Origin: Flaviflagellibacter sp963786225
GTDB taxonomy: Bacteria; Pseudomonadota; Alphaproteobacteria; Rhizobiales; Methylopilaceae
Assembly (NCBI GenBank): GCA_963786225.1
Contig: CAWAYQ010000028.1
Coordinates: 248,001 to 312,000 of the forward strand
Length of the DNA stretch: 64,000 nt
Reading direction: 5' to 3'
Under the pieces are notes generated by a model, which was not told the origin of the DNA, did not search any database, and saw only the letters and a program-made list of their open reading frames with translations. Position numbers and translations under genes: made by a program. Positions 1 to 9,215 of this stretch are shown here, piece after piece; position 1 is the stretch's first letter; each line of letters begins with the position of its first letter.

Positions 1-1492
1 TATCGTTGAGCGTGACCTCCGCGACGGTTGCTTCGATCGCGACCTGGAGTTGCGGCTGGTCGAGTTGGGTGAGCGTCCGCTCGATGATGCGGTACTGCTC
101 CTGGCTGGCGTAGATGAGCAGCGTATTGTTCACGGCATCTGCCGCAATCCTGACGCTTGGAAGTGGCGCCCCTGCCCCCGCCTGGCCGCTCGGACCAAGC
201 GCATCACCCGCGGTTAGATCGGCTTCGGCACCCGAGGCCTCTCCCGCAGTCGAGCCGGTCGGCGAAAGGCCGAGCCTCTGCTCGACGCCGAGGCGCTGGC
301 TTGAAGAACTGTTGTCGGAATTACTGTCGTCGCTCGAGGTGACAGAAACGCCGGAACCTGGTGCGATCTGGCTGGTAGCCTGGTCGAGTCCGGTCGACGA
401 GCCGCCGACAAAGAGCTCGTTAAGAAGCTTTGCCGCCTGTTTCGCTTCGCCGTAGCGCATGCGATAGACCCGTACCGCGGTGGTCGTATCGGCCCGGTCG
501 AGTCGGCTGATCCAGGTGGCCGCGGTCCGCAGCAGATCCGGCTTGCGGCTCACCACGAGAATAGAGTTGAGACGGCTGATCGCCTGAAATTTGACGAGGC
601 TGTGGCTCAGTCCGCCTTCCCCCGAATCCATCAGGTTCTCAAGCTCGGCGATCAGCGGCTCCGGCGCACCGTTGCGCACCGGATATATACCGACCGACTG
701 GCCGCGCATCCAATCCACGTCGAAATTAAGCACGGTGTCTATGGCCGCGCGTCGCTCGGCTGCGCTGCCCTGGATCAGCAGAATATTGCGCCCTGGATCG
801 ACACGCACCGCACCGCTCCGCGTAGCGAAGCTGTCGAGCAGCGGCATCAGCGCCTGGGCCGAGACGTAACGCAAGGGAACGACCGAGAGGCCGTAACCGG
901 GTTCGACACGTGCCGTGCCAACGTCCGTTCTGCCGGTTCCGACCGCTTCGGCTATCGGCCCGAGGCGGTAGCTAGACGCCGTGTCACGGATCAAGGCCAC
1001 ATTGCTGGTCCGCAACGCGCTTTCGAGCACGTACAGAATGTCCTTCTTGGGAACGGGTCGTGCCGACGCGAGGCTGATCGTCCCTTGAACACGTGGATCG
1101 ATCGTGTATCCGACACCCATAAGGTCGCCGAGCACCACTTTCGCGACGGCCGTGAGCGGTACGTTCTCGAAGTTCAGGTCGTAGCCTTCGACACTGCCAG
1201 TGTTTGGCTGGCCTGCCGCGCCGTTTCCGCCGACATCCGCCCCGGAGACGGCTATGGGCGTCGCCTGATACTCAACCGCCACGCGATTATCAGGGACACT
1301 CGACGTCGTGCCGACGGGCTGTGTCTGACGCGGCGTCAGATCAAGAGACTTAATGCCATCGAGAACGCCAGGCGAACGCGCGTCGTCCTGATGCAGGCTA
1401 CATGCACCAAGGCTTGTGGCGATGAGAAGTGCACAGGTGATGTTGGTACTGCCCGGATGGAATCCGAACCGATTTGGCCATTTTTTATGCAC
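1..1492 (-). CDS. gspD: Type II secretion secretin GspD, C-terminus cut by window edge
   Basis: N-terminal ~497 residues of the outer-membrane secretin that forms the T2SS exit channel. The minus-strand reading ends at the window edge within an N-domain (NNTLLIYAS, then RIIERTLTQLDQ, then VAIEATVAEV), so the pore-forming secretin domain lies outside. A GTG start at 1492 gives a basic start (HKKWPNRF), a hydrophobic stretch and a lipobox-like SLGAC, suggesting a lipoprotein signal; the frame stays open upstream, so the start is inferred. N0/N1-type repeats follow, with a Ser/Asn-rich linker between N domains around residues 365-385. It is divergent from gspE with about 230 nt between them, likely shared promoters. 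Very confident in the family, less in the start. Confidence 0.88.
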   Translation of the reverse strand, partial: MHKKWPNRFGFHPGSTNITCALLIATSLGACSLHQDDARSPGVLDGIKSLDLTPRQTQPVGTTSSVPDNRVAVEYQATPIAVSGADVGGNGAAGQPNTGSVEGYDLNFENVPLTAVAKVVLGDLMGVGYTIDPRVQGTISLASARPVPKKDILYVLESALRTSNVALIRDTASSYRLGPIAEAVGTGRTDVGTARVEPGYGLSVVPLRYVSAQALMPLLDSFATRSGAVRVDPGRNILLIQGSAAERRAAIDTVLNFDVDWMRGQSVGIYPVRNGAPEPLIAELENLMDSGEGGLSHSLVKFQAISRLNSILVVSRKPDLLRTAATWISRLDRADTTTAVRVYRMRYGEAKQAAKLLNELFVGGSSTGLDQATSQIAPGSGVSVTSSDDSNSDNSSSSQRLGVEQRLGLSPTGSTAGEASGAEADLTAGDALGPSGQAGAGAPLPSVRIAADAVNNTLLIYASQEQYRIIERTLTQLDQPQLQVAIEATVAEVTLND

Positions 1493-1723
1493 ATCCCACC
1501 CGACGCCGTCATTTCCAACCCGGCCTCCGGGCGAGGTAAACGCCGCTCCAAAAACGCGGAAGGTCGTTCAGTAGCAGCGCCGTATGACAAAATTATTTGT
1601 CCCGCCGTACATTGAGCTGGAGGCAAGGTTCTCGGCTGTAGCCAAACCGTCATCGAACCGCCGCAAAACCTTCATCGAGCAGCACGAATATGCCGCGCTC
1701 GGGCACGGACGGGGGGCGCGACG

Positions 1724-3409
1724 ATGAATGCCGACAGTGCCGGGGACTTCGTGAGCTACCTGGCACAGGGCAAGCACGCCGATGATCAGCTCACGCCGTC
1801 GCCCGCTCCGAATGTGCCTGCGGAGCCGAACGCGTTAAGAAGGATCTGGGAATCAACGGACCTGACGGCCGGAGACTTCGCCGACGCGGTGGCGCGGTTC
1901 TATCGTCTGGACCGAGTCAGCCTACCACAGCTGATGTCGGCCACGTCCCTGGTGACGCGCTTCTCGCCACGCTTTCTGCGCGAGATGGCAGTCGCGCCAT
2001 ATCGCACCGCCGACGGGGCGACATGCCTCGCCGTCGGCGACCCGACCAACGCAGCGGGCCTGCGCGCAGCAGAGATCGTTCTCGGCACTCCGGTGACGTT
2101 GACGGTGGCATCGTTCGAGGACATCGCGACGGTGCTGGCCGAACGCCTCGGTGAGGCCGACGCGCCATCCCCCGAAACTGGGGAACCTGTTTCGGAGCGC
2201 GCCGCCGAGGACATCGACAGTCTGCGCGATCTCGCGAGCGGCGCACCGGTGGTTCGCGCCGTCAACGATCTTCTTGAGAAGGCGGTTGAGCTGCGCGCGA
2301 GCGACATCCATATCGGGCCGTTCCGCGCCGGGCTTGAGGTGCGCATGCGCGTCGATGGCCTGCTACGGCCGATGGCGGCTCCAGCCGGCGTCCTGCCGCA
2401 AGCGGTGATTTCACGCATCAAGATCCTCGCCGGTCTCAACATCGCCGAGCGTCGGCTGCCGCAGGACGGCGCGGCCCGGTTGCGGCTCGGCCGTGACGAG
2501 CTCGATGTGCGCGTCGCCATCATGCCGACGCAGCACGGCGAGTCAGCGGTAATCCGCCTGCTGCCGAAGGACCGCGGCGTGCTGTCGATCGACAAGCTGG
2601 GCCTAGGCACAGGCGACCGCGCAACGCTTACCCATCTCTTGAGCCTGCCGCATGGCATGATCGCGGTCACGGGGCCGACCGGCAGCGGCAAAACGACGAC
2701 GCTTGCGACGATCCTCTCGATCCTCAACGAACCAACGCGGAAGATCCTCACGATCGAGGATCCCGTCGAGTACGAGATCCGCGGCATCTATCAGTCGCAG
2801 GTCAAGCCGTCGATCGGCCTGACCTTCGCAGCGGCGCTCCGCGCCTTTCTCCGCCACGACCCGGACGTCATCATGGTCGGCGAAGTGCGCGACTCCGAAA
2901 CGGCGCATGTCGCCGTGCACGCAGCCCTCACCGGCCATCTTGTACTGACCACATTGCACACCGAAACGGCCGCCGCCTCAGTGCCGCGTCTGCTCGATCT
3001 CGGGGTCGAAGGTTTTCTACTGAAATCCACGCTGCGCGCGGTGATCGCCCAGCGGCTCGTGCGCCAGCTCTGCGACCGCTGCAAGACCGCGCGGACGCTC
3101 GCCTCCGCCGACCTGCATGCCGATCCTCGCTATGCCGCGCTGGGCTTCGCGACGGGTGATATCGTGTATGAGCCTTGCGGCTGCGAGCGCTGCGGCGGCA
3201 CCGGCTATCGCGGGCGGGTCGGCATCTTCGAAATCCTGACGCTCTCCGACGAGATCCGCGAGTTGATCGACCGGCATGCGGGCGCGACCCCGCTCGACAA
3301 GGCGGCGATCGCCGCTGGCATGACAACCATGCTCGATGACGCGATCGCGAAGTGCCGATCCGGCGTGACCTCGGCCGGGGAAGTCCTTCGCGTCACCACC
3401 ATGCGCTGA
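1724..3409 (+). CDS. gspE: Type II secretion ATPase GspE
   Basis: Cytoplasmic hexameric ATPase that powers pseudopilus assembly. 561 residues, usual for the family. Visible motifs: Walker A GPTGSGKTTT near residue 316, Asp box and Walker B region (DPDVIMVGEVRD) near 377-390, His box (GHLVLTTLHT) near 405, and the zinc tetracysteine of GspE proteins as CDRC near 450 and CERC near 488. An N-terminal MshEN/T2SSE-N-like segment precedes the core. The ATG at 1724 follows a G-rich Shine-Dalgarno (ggggggcg). It is the first gene of the gspEFGHIJKLMN run; gspF starts 6 nt after its stop. Confidence 0.97.
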   Translation: MNADSAGDFVSYLAQGKHADDQLTPSPAPNVPAEPNALRRIWESTDLTAGDFADAVARFYRLDRVSLPQLMSATSLVTRFSPRFLREMAVAPYRTADGATCLAVGDPTNAAGLRAAEIVLGTPVTLTVASFEDIATVLAERLGEADAPSPETGEPVSERAAEDIDSLRDLASGAPVVRAVNDLLEKAVELRASDIHIGPFRAGLEVRMRVDGLLRPMAAPAGVLPQAVISRIKILAGLNIAERRLPQDGAARLRLGRDELDVRVAIMPTQHGESAVIRLLPKDRGVLSIDKLGLGTGDRATLTHLLSLPHGMIAVTGPTGSGKTTTLATILSILNEPTRKILTIEDPVEYEIRGIYQSQVKPSIGLTFAAALRAFLRHDPDVIMVGEVRDSETAHVAVHAALTGHLVLTTLHTETAAASVPRLLDLGVEGFLLKSTLRAVIAQRLVRQLCDRCKTARTLASADLHADPRYAALGFATGDIVYEPCGCERCGGTGYRGRVGIFEILTLSDEIRELIDRHAGATPLDKAAIAAGMTTMLDDAIAKCRSGVTSAGEVLRVTTMR

Positions 3410-3415
3410 CGACCG

Positions 3416-4630
3416 ATGGCAAACTTCAATTACCGGGCGCTGACACAGAGCGGCGAACTCGTGAGCGGGTCGATCTCCGCCGCCACCGCGGCCGAAGTTG
3501 CCCGACGGATCGAGTTCCTCGGCCTCGTGCCGATCGAAACCTCGCCTGCGGGCGGCAAGCCCGGGATGCCGCATTTCGACCTGTCGTTCACGAACCGGTC
3601 GCGCCCGCAGGATGTCACGATCTTCACGCGCGACCTTGCGCTCCTGCTTCGGGCCGGCGCCCGTCTTGACGAAGGCCTCGAACTCCTCACCGCCGACGCC
3701 GATCTCGGGCGGCTCAAGCGGGTGGTGGCGAAGATCAGGGCGGACGTGCTCGCAGGCGCGAGCTTCGCGGATGCGATCGTCGCCCATCCGGCGCTCTTTC
3801 CCGCTGTCTACGTGGCGCTCGTCCGCGTCGGTGAAGCGTCCGGCACTTTGGATCGAACGCTTGAACTCCTCGCTGTCGAGCGGACGCGGGCCGAGGAGAT
3901 GCGCCGGAAGCTCATCGAGGCACTGCAATACCCCGCCTTTGTGCTCATCGCGGCTGGCGGAGTCCTTGTCTTCTTCCTTCTTTTTGTGCTGCCGCAGTTC
4001 TCGACCGTGCTGCGGGACATGGGCGCCGAACTCGATCCCGCCGTTGAGACGCTTCTTGATCTGTCGGACCTGATGCAGGCGCACACGTCGGAATTCGTCG
4101 CCGCAGCCGCGCTGATCCCTGTGGCCGCCTTACTTCTGCTTCGCCGGCCTCGCGCACGCGCCACGTTATTCGCAGCCTTCGCTCGCCTTCCCCTTCTGCG
4201 GGCGATCCTCTCTTTCCACCGTGCCGCCGTGTTCTGCCGCAATCTCGGCATCCTGCTCGGCAACGGGGTGACGCTGACGACGGCGCTGCGCATCATCATC
4301 GATGTCGTGTCGGTCGGCGATGACGCGTCGGCGTGGACGGAAGCGGCCGACCGCGTACGCCATGGCGGCAAGCTGTCGGAGGCGCTCGCGGCGAACGCCG
4401 TCCTGCCACCCATGGCGATCCGCATGCTGAGGCTCGGGGAAGAAACCGGGCAGATGGCGATGCTCGCCGGACGCATCGCCGACTTCTACGAAGAGAAGCT
4501 CCAGCGCTCGCTCGCGCGGATGGTCGCAATCATCGGCCCGCTCGCAATCATCACGATCAGTGTCGTCGTCGGCGGGCTGATCGTCTCCGTCATGACGGCG
4601 CTCCTGTCGGTCAGCCAAAGCATCGGATGA
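3416..4630 (+). CDS. gspF: Type II secretion inner-membrane platform protein GspF
   Basis: Polytopic inner-membrane protein that couples the GspE ATPase to pseudopilin insertion. 404 residues, with the typical opening NFNYRALTQSGELVSG and two T2SF domains separated by membrane segments (a strong one FVLIAAGGVLVFFLLFVLPQF near 180-200, and a C-terminal one ending in IISVVVGGLIVSVMTALLSV-like sequence). The paired 'DLALLLRAGARLDEGLELL' and 'NLGILLGNGVTLTTALRI' motifs mark the two repeats. The stop overlaps the gspG ATG by ATGA, indicating translational coupling. Confidence 0.97.
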   Translation: MANFNYRALTQSGELVSGSISAATAAEVARRIEFLGLVPIETSPAGGKPGMPHFDLSFTNRSRPQDVTIFTRDLALLLRAGARLDEGLELLTADADLGRLKRVVAKIRADVLAGASFADAIVAHPALFPAVYVALVRVGEASGTLDRTLELLAVERTRAEEMRRKLIEALQYPAFVLIAAGGVLVFFLLFVLPQFSTVLRDMGAELDPAVETLLDLSDLMQAHTSEFVAAAALIPVAALLLLRRPRARATLFAAFARLPLLRAILSFHRAAVFCRNLGILLGNGVTLTTALRIIIDVVSVGDDASAWTEAADRVRHGGKLSEALAANAVLPPMAIRMLRLGEETGQMAMLAGRIADFYEEKLQRSLARMVAIIGPLAIITISVVVGGLIVSVMTALLSVSQSIG

Positions 4631-5109
4631 GAAAAGTGAACAGTAACCTCGTGAGAACCATCGCCCCGACCTCGCTGCGCCGCCGCTCCTTGCGGAGTGA
4701 CGAGGCCGGCTACACTTTGGTGGAACTGCTCGTCGTCATTACCATCATCGGCCTGGTTGTCGCCCTCGTTGGGCCACGCGTGCTCGGTTATCTCGGCGAC
4801 TCCAAGGTCAAGACGGCGAAGATCCAGATCCAGGGCTTCGCCAGCGCCCTCGACCTCTACTATCTCAATTCCGGACGATATCCGACGAGATCCGAAGGGC
4901 TCACCGCATTGGTGCAGCGTACGGCTGGCGTCGCCCACTGGAACGGTCCTTATCTGAAGGGTGGTTCCGTTCCACCGGATCCCTGGGGCAAGCCTTACGT
5001 CTACCGTGCGCCGGGCGAGCATGGCCCTTATGACATCCTCTCCCTCGGTTCCGACGGACAGGAAGGCGGCGCCGACACGGCCGCCGATATCACGAGCTGG
5101 TCGCGGTGA
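4627..5109 (+). CDS. gspG: Major pseudopilin GspG
   Basis: Major pseudopilin, main subunit of the T2SS piston. 160 residues from the ATG at 4627, chosen because it overlaps the gspF stop (ATGA) and places the class III signal in a normal position; the same frame is open further upstream inside gspF but that is not credible. The prepilin peptidase site is EAG|YTLVELLVV with Glu at +5, followed by the hydrophobic helix. The C-terminal domain has GPYLKGGSVPPDPWGKPY and DILSLGSDGQEGG, the calcium-binding region typical of GspG. No prepilin peptidase (gspO) lies in the window, so processing depends on an enzyme encoded elsewhere. Confidence 0.97.
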   Translation: MRKVNSNLVRTIAPTSLRRRSLRSDEAGYTLVELLVVITIIGLVVALVGPRVLGYLGDSKVKTAKIQIQGFASALDLYYLNSGRYPTRSEGLTALVQRTAGVAHWNGPYLKGGSVPPDPWGKPYVYRAPGEHGPYDILSLGSDGQEGGADTAADITSWSR

Positions 5110-5600
5110 TGATCGCAGGTCGGGGAGCAGCCTTCCCGGAGGACGGTCTCGGCTCGGAGGCGGGCTTCAGCCTGCTTGAAGTGGTCTGCGTCATCGCAAT
5201 CATTGCTGCGCTTGCCGCGCTCGCATTGCCGCGCCTTCCGCTTGGGACGTCGCGCCCGAGAGTCGAAGGCTACGCCGTTGAAACCGCCTCGCTGCTGAAG
5301 GCGGACCGCAGCGCGGCCATTCGGCGCCGGATTCCAGTAACCACCGAGGTGAACGCGATGGCGCGGACGATCCATTCCGACACCACGGGGCGGTCCGTAC
5401 GGATTCCGAACGACGTGACGTTCCGGGCGACGCTGCCGGAACGCTGCAACGGCCGACCTGCGCTCTCCAGCATCAGCTTCTTCCCGTCCGGCATGTCCTG
5501 TGGGGGCAGCGTGATGCTGACGCGCAATGGCAGCGGCTACGAGGTCCGTGTGAACTGGTTGACTGGAGGAATAGAAATTGTTCCGCGCCAGCGCTCGTAA
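5109..5600 (+). CDS. gspH: Minor pseudopilin GspH
   Basis: Minor pseudopilin. The N-terminal signal has EAG|FSLLEVVCVIAIIAALAALALP, a standard prepilin cleavage site and transmembrane helix; the rest is a short beta-rich domain with a Cys pair (ERC and MSC). The ATG at 5109 overlaps the gspG stop as TGATG; a GTG three bases earlier is an equally close alternative start. The end overlaps the start of gspI. Assigned to GspH by position after gspG and by size (about 163 residues); similarity alone would only say minor pseudopilin. Confidence 0.88.
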   Translation: MIAGRGAAFPEDGLGSEAGFSLLEVVCVIAIIAALAALALPRLPLGTSRPRVEGYAVETASLLKADRSAAIRRRIPVTTEVNAMARTIHSDTTGRSVRIPNDVTFRATLPERCNGRPALSSISFFPSGMSCGGSVMLTRNGSGYEVRVNWLTGGIEIVPRQRS

Positions 5601-5979
5601 GCGCCGCTCACGTGCCGGCTTCACCATCATCGAGGTGCTCGTCGCGCTCGCCGTGATGGCAACTTCGCTGGCCGCGATCGCGTCGGTTGCGATGGCAAAC
5701 GCACGAGCGTCGCGCTCGCTCGATCAACGCGTCGCCCTGCTCCAGACGGCGCGTGCGGTCGAAACCGGAATTCCCCCGCGGCGGAATCTCGCCTTGGGCC
5801 AGATCGACGGAGAGATCGCCGGTCACCATTGGCGAATGGATATTCGTCCGCTCACTGTGGACAGCGTCCCGGCGGGTTCGTCGTGGATCCCGCGAAATAT
5901 CGTGATCAACGTCCGCTCGCCGTCCGGGGCGACGATAACGATCGAAACCGTCCGCCTCGCCCGGAGCGCACCGGAATGA
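5578..5979 (+). CDS. gspI: Minor pseudopilin GspI
   Basis: Minor pseudopilin that with GspJ and GspK forms the pseudopilus tip. 133 residues with a prepilin site RAG|FTIIEVLVALAVMATSL and the conserved ALAVMA stretch of GspI. The start is a TTG at 5578 preceded by a clear Shine-Dalgarno (ggagga) at proper spacing and lying inside the end of gspH; no ATG fits the frame better. The stop overlaps the gspJ ATG as ATGA. Confidence 0.9.
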   Translation: MFRASARKRRSRAGFTIIEVLVALAVMATSLAAIASVAMANARASRSLDQRVALLQTARAVETGIPPRRNLALGQIDGEIAGHHWRMDIRPLTVDSVPAGSSWIPRNIVINVRSPSGATITIETVRLARSAPE

Positions 5980-6677
5980 GCATGCGGGCATATTCCAACA
6001 GCTCGCCCGTTGCTGGCTTCACGCTCGTCGAGGCGCTGGTCGCGATGGCGCTGATGGGCCTTGTCCTCACCGGTCTCGGACTCGTCACATCCCAATGGGT
6101 TCCGAACTGGCAGAAAGGAAAGGCGCGCGTACAGCAAAGCGAGCTCGTCGCGCTGGCGATCGACCGCATCGTCGCCGACCTGTCCGCAGCCGAATTCGTG
6201 CCGGCAAACCGTGAGGCCAAGCATCCGTTGTTCGAGGGATCCGAGCTTTCAGTGACCTTCGTGCGGACGGCACTCGGTCCCAATGACCGGCCAGGCCTCC
6301 AGATTGTGCGACTGGCGGAAATCGACGGTCTGGCGCTGGCGCGGAGCACGGCACCGTTCGCGCCGCGTTCGGCGCAGGCCGGACCGCCTCCCTTCGCCGA
6401 GCCGGTCGAGCTGCTGAGATCGCCTTATCGCGTGTCGTTCTCCTATGCCGGACGGGACAGCCTGTGGCGGAGCGATTGGCGCGACGCGGACGAACTGCCG
6501 CAGGCGGTTCGCCTCGTCGTCCGCGACACGGGGACCGGTCGGACGCTCAGCGTCTCGACCGCGACCGTGATCCGCGCGGAGCTGCCGGTAGAGTGCGTTA
6601 CCGACGAAAACCGACCCGGCTGCGGCGGCGTCCGCCCGAAGACAGACGGGCGCACGGCTGCGGGAGAACCGCAATGA
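5976..6677 (+). CDS. gspJ: Minor pseudopilin GspJ
   Basis: Minor pseudopilin of the tip complex, 233 residues. Prepilin site VAG|FTLVEALVAMALMGLVLTGL. The middle holds a segment with conserved RIVADLSAAEFVPA and, near the end, a Cys pair (VECVTDENRPGC). The ATG at 5976 was chosen because it overlaps the gspI stop by ATGA and sets the signal peptide near the N-terminus; the reading frame is open further upstream but within gspI. The gspK ATG overlaps its stop. Confidence 0.9.
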   Translation: MSMRAYSNSSPVAGFTLVEALVAMALMGLVLTGLGLVTSQWVPNWQKGKARVQQSELVALAIDRIVADLSAAEFVPANREAKHPLFEGSELSVTFVRTALGPNDRPGLQIVRLAEIDGLALARSTAPFAPRSAQAGPPPFAEPVELLRSPYRVSFSYAGRDSLWRSDWRDADELPQAVRLVVRDTGTGRTLSVSTATVIRAELPVECVTDENRPGCGGVRPKTDGRTAAGEPQ

Positions 6678-7594
6678 CCGCGCATCGCCCAAGCCGGCCG
6701 ACGGCGCAAACTTCATCCGACGGCTTCATCCTTGTCACGGTGTTATGGATCCTCGGCGCACTCGCCGCGCTCGTCTCGATCTACAGCGTCTACGTCTCCA
6801 ACACCGCCATGGCCGCGGCCGTGAGGAACGACGATCTCCTCGCTCGGAGCCTTGTTACGGCGGGCGTTGAGCTCGCAGCATACCGCATCCTCGCGACACC
6901 GAAGGACAAACGCCCGACGGACGGCGAGGTCGTGTTCCGCATGGGACAGGCCCGCATCGTCGCAACATTCCGGACCGAGACGGCGCGCATAGATCTCAAT
7001 GCTGCACCAAAGGAGCTGCTGGCCGGCCTCTTCGTCACGCTCGGGGCGCGTGAGGAGGACGCCGAGCAGTACGCAGAACGGATCATCGCCTGGCGCTCCC
7101 CGGCCACCGCGGCCCCGCAGGACGGCGAAGCGTCGCTTTATCAAGCGGCCGGCCTGGACTACGGCCCACGCGGAGCTCCATTCGTACACGTGGACGAGCT
7201 CTGGCTGGTGGTGGATCTGCCCCCCGCTCTGGTCGAGCGGGCACTGCCCTATCTGACCGTGTTCAGCGGTCGCGCCGAGGTCCATGCGCGCAAGGCAGAC
7301 CCAGTAGTGCTCGCCTCGCTACCCGGCTCCTCGCCCGAGGGCCTGAACCAGACGGTGCCCGAGAGCGGATCGGCCAATGACACGCCTGCCGCTCGGCCTG
7401 GGACGACGATGGAGGCCGGCGACGCGATGCGGGTGACGGTCGGCGTCGATTTCGGGAACGGTCAGGTCCGGACCTCCGAGGCGGTCATCCTGGTACGCGA
7501 CTTCGGCGACGATCCATATCGGGTGCTGTCGTGGCGCGACGACGTGGACGTATCGGCGGGGGAGCCGCGCATGCAAACGGAGCCGAGACGATGA
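6674..7594 (+). CDS. gspK: Type II secretion minor pseudopilin GspK
   Basis: Largest minor pseudopilin, capping the pseudopilus tip. 306 residues from the ATG at 6674 (ATGA overlap with gspJ). The N-terminal region is DG|FILVTVLWILGALAALVSIY; as in other GspK proteins the +5 Glu of the other pseudopilins is absent. The following alpha-domain contains the helix-hairpin-like AAPKELLAGLFVTLGAREEDAE region common to GspK. Co-directional and coupled to gspL through another ATGA. Confidence 0.92.
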   Translation: MTAHRPSRPTAQTSSDGFILVTVLWILGALAALVSIYSVYVSNTAMAAAVRNDDLLARSLVTAGVELAAYRILATPKDKRPTDGEVVFRMGQARIVATFRTETARIDLNAAPKELLAGLFVTLGAREEDAEQYAERIIAWRSPATAAPQDGEASLYQAAGLDYGPRGAPFVHVDELWLVVDLPPALVERALPYLTVFSGRAEVHARKADPVVLASLPGSSPEGLNQTVPESGSANDTPAARPGTTMEAGDAMRVTVGVDFGNGQVRTSEAVILVRDFGDDPYRVLSWRDDVDVSAGEPRMQTEPRR

Positions 7595-8661
7595 GCCTGA
7601 GCCGGATCGTCGACGGCTTCTCGATCTGGATCGATGTGGTCGCCGAGGCGTTCGTCGCCGCGATCGCGCGGCTGCGAAAGGTTCCGTCCGTGCGCCTCAT
7701 AGAAGGAGACGGCGGGGCCTTCTCGCTCAGCTTGCCGGACGCCGGCATGATGTCCGCTCATCCGCCGTTTCGGCTGCACGGCGACGCGGCCGCCTCAGGG
7801 CTGCCCGAGGATATCGCCGCGCACCTGCGGGGCCGCGAGGTCGAGCTGGTGCTGCTGCCCACGCACTTCCTGTTTCGTCCGCTCGAACTACCCAGACGCG
7901 CCGCCGAGTTCCTAGACGGCATCGTCCGCGCGCAGATCGACCGGCTAACTCCCTGGAGCGCGAACGAGGCGGTGTTCGCTTGGTCGCCGCCAGCCGAGGC
8001 CGGCGACGACCGCATCGGCCTGACCATAGCCGCGACGGCGCGCAGCCAGATCGAACCGTACCTGCATGCCCTGAAAGCGCTCGGAGCGAAATCGATTGTC
8101 GTGTCCACATCGGCGGGAGGCGGCGCAACCGGGCCAGAGTTAATCAAAGTGTACCGGCACACGCTCTCCGGCGTGCTCGGCGTTGCACGAATCCGCAAGG
8201 CCCTGCTCGTCGTGCTGGTCGCCGTGACGGCGGCAGCGACCCTTTCTACGGCAGCGTCCCAGATCATCGGCGCCGACCTCAACGCCCGGTTGGACGACCT
8301 GAACAACCGCATCACCGCACAGCGGCTCGCCCTCACCGCCCGCCAAGTAGGGGGCGAGTCTTTGGGGCTGCAGGCGCTCGAACGGCGCAAGCACGACAGC
8401 GCTGCGACCGTGTTGGTGTTGGAGGCGTTGTCGCGGGCGCTGCCGGATCACACCTATGTGACCGAAGTCCACGTCGAAGGGGGCCAGCTGCAAGTCATCG
8501 GCATTTCTCGCGATGCACCGAGCCTGATCCGGCTGATGGAGCAATCCTCGCATTTCTTGCAGGCGACGTTCGTGGCTCCGACGACGCGCGTCCCCGAGGA
8601 GCCCGGCGAACGTTTCCACATCGAGGCAAAGATCAAGATCCCGTTCGAGGTCACCCCGTGA
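7591..8661 (+). CDS. gspL: GspL-like inner-membrane protein with PilN-type C-terminus
   Basis: 356 residues from the ATG at 7591 (overlapping the gspK stop). The N-terminal ~200 residues resemble the cytoplasmic actin-like part of GspL (HFLFRPLELPRRAAEFLDG..IDRLTPWS). A transmembrane segment follows near residues 205-230 (ALLVVLVAVTAAATLSTAAS), then a periplasmic PilN-like ferredoxin fold (LPDHTYVTEVHVEGGQLQVIG, SLIRLMEQSSHF). This design anchors GspE to the membrane platform. The PilN-type periplasmic half is known in alphaproteobacterial T2SS loci; the name follows position and architecture. Confidence 0.85.
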   Translation: MSLSRIVDGFSIWIDVVAEAFVAAIARLRKVPSVRLIEGDGGAFSLSLPDAGMMSAHPPFRLHGDAAASGLPEDIAAHLRGREVELVLLPTHFLFRPLELPRRAAEFLDGIVRAQIDRLTPWSANEAVFAWSPPAEAGDDRIGLTIAATARSQIEPYLHALKALGAKSIVVSTSAGGGATGPELIKVYRHTLSGVLGVARIRKALLVVLVAVTAAATLSTAASQIIGADLNARLDDLNNRITAQRLALTARQVGGESLGLQALERRKHDSAATVLVLEALSRALPDHTYVTEVHVEGGQLQVIGISRDAPSLIRLMEQSSHFLQATFVAPTTRVPEEPGERFHIEAKIKIPFEVTP

Positions 8662-9215
8662 GCAGTATTCGATCATCCGGCAGCAAACACGGCTGGAGCG
8701 CTCTCGCCATGTTTGGATATGCCGTGCTCGTCGCAACCCTCGCCTATGTGTCCGTCGGTACCGTCACGGACCTGTTCGAGCAGCGCGCTGCCGTAGCGAC
8801 CGCGGCCGACGTCCTCGCCCGGCTGCAGGGCCGCCAAGCGATGCCCACCGAGACGCCGGGCGTACCGGCGGACCTGCCGACCGGATCGCCATTCCTCGAA
8901 GGGCCGACCGTGACCGTTGCCGGCGCCGCCCTGATGCAGCGTGTCTCCAGCGCCGTGGCGCGGCTCGATGGCCGCATCACATCATCCCAGGTTGAAATAC
9001 TCGGCACCCGGCTCGGCGACGGCTTTGTCGGGGTCACAGCAAGCGTCGAGCTTGCGCAACCTGACCTCCAGAAATTGCTTTACGATCTTGAAGCGGGCAT
9101 GCCCTTCCTCTTCGTCGACCAGCTCGTCGCTCAGGGACCAGTGTCTGCCGAGCCCGACGACGGGCGCCTGCGGGTGCAACTGAGCGTGTACGGACAATGG
9201 CAGGGCGCGCAATGA
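8658..9215 (+). CDS. gspM: Type II secretion protein GspM
   Basis: 185-residue bitopic inner-membrane protein starting at a GTG (8658) that overlaps the gspL stop. It has a short cytoplasmic start, one transmembrane helix (ALAMFGYAVLVATLAYVSVG) and a periplasmic GspM_II-like domain with FLEGPTVTVAGAALMQRVSS and LLYDLEAGMPFLFVDQL. Partner of GspL in the platform. Coupled to the following gene by an overlapping ATGA. Confidence 0.87.
   Translation: MSSIRSSGSKHGWSALAMFGYAVLVATLAYVSVGTVTDLFEQRAAVATAADVLARLQGRQAMPTETPGVPADLPTGSPFLEGPTVTVAGAALMQRVSSAVARLDGRITSSQVEILGTRLGDGFVGVTASVELAQPDLQKLLYDLEAGMPFLFVDQLVAQGPVSAEPDDGRLRVQLSVYGQWQGAQ

Noticed and set aside
602..1615. Plus-strand open frame of 337 codons opposite gspD
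   Set aside because: The minus strand carries recognisable secretin N-domains; the plus reading has no motif and Arg-rich composition.
3017..4084. Minus-strand frame of 355 codons across gspE/gspF
   Set aside because: Shadow of well-identified T2SS genes; no motif.
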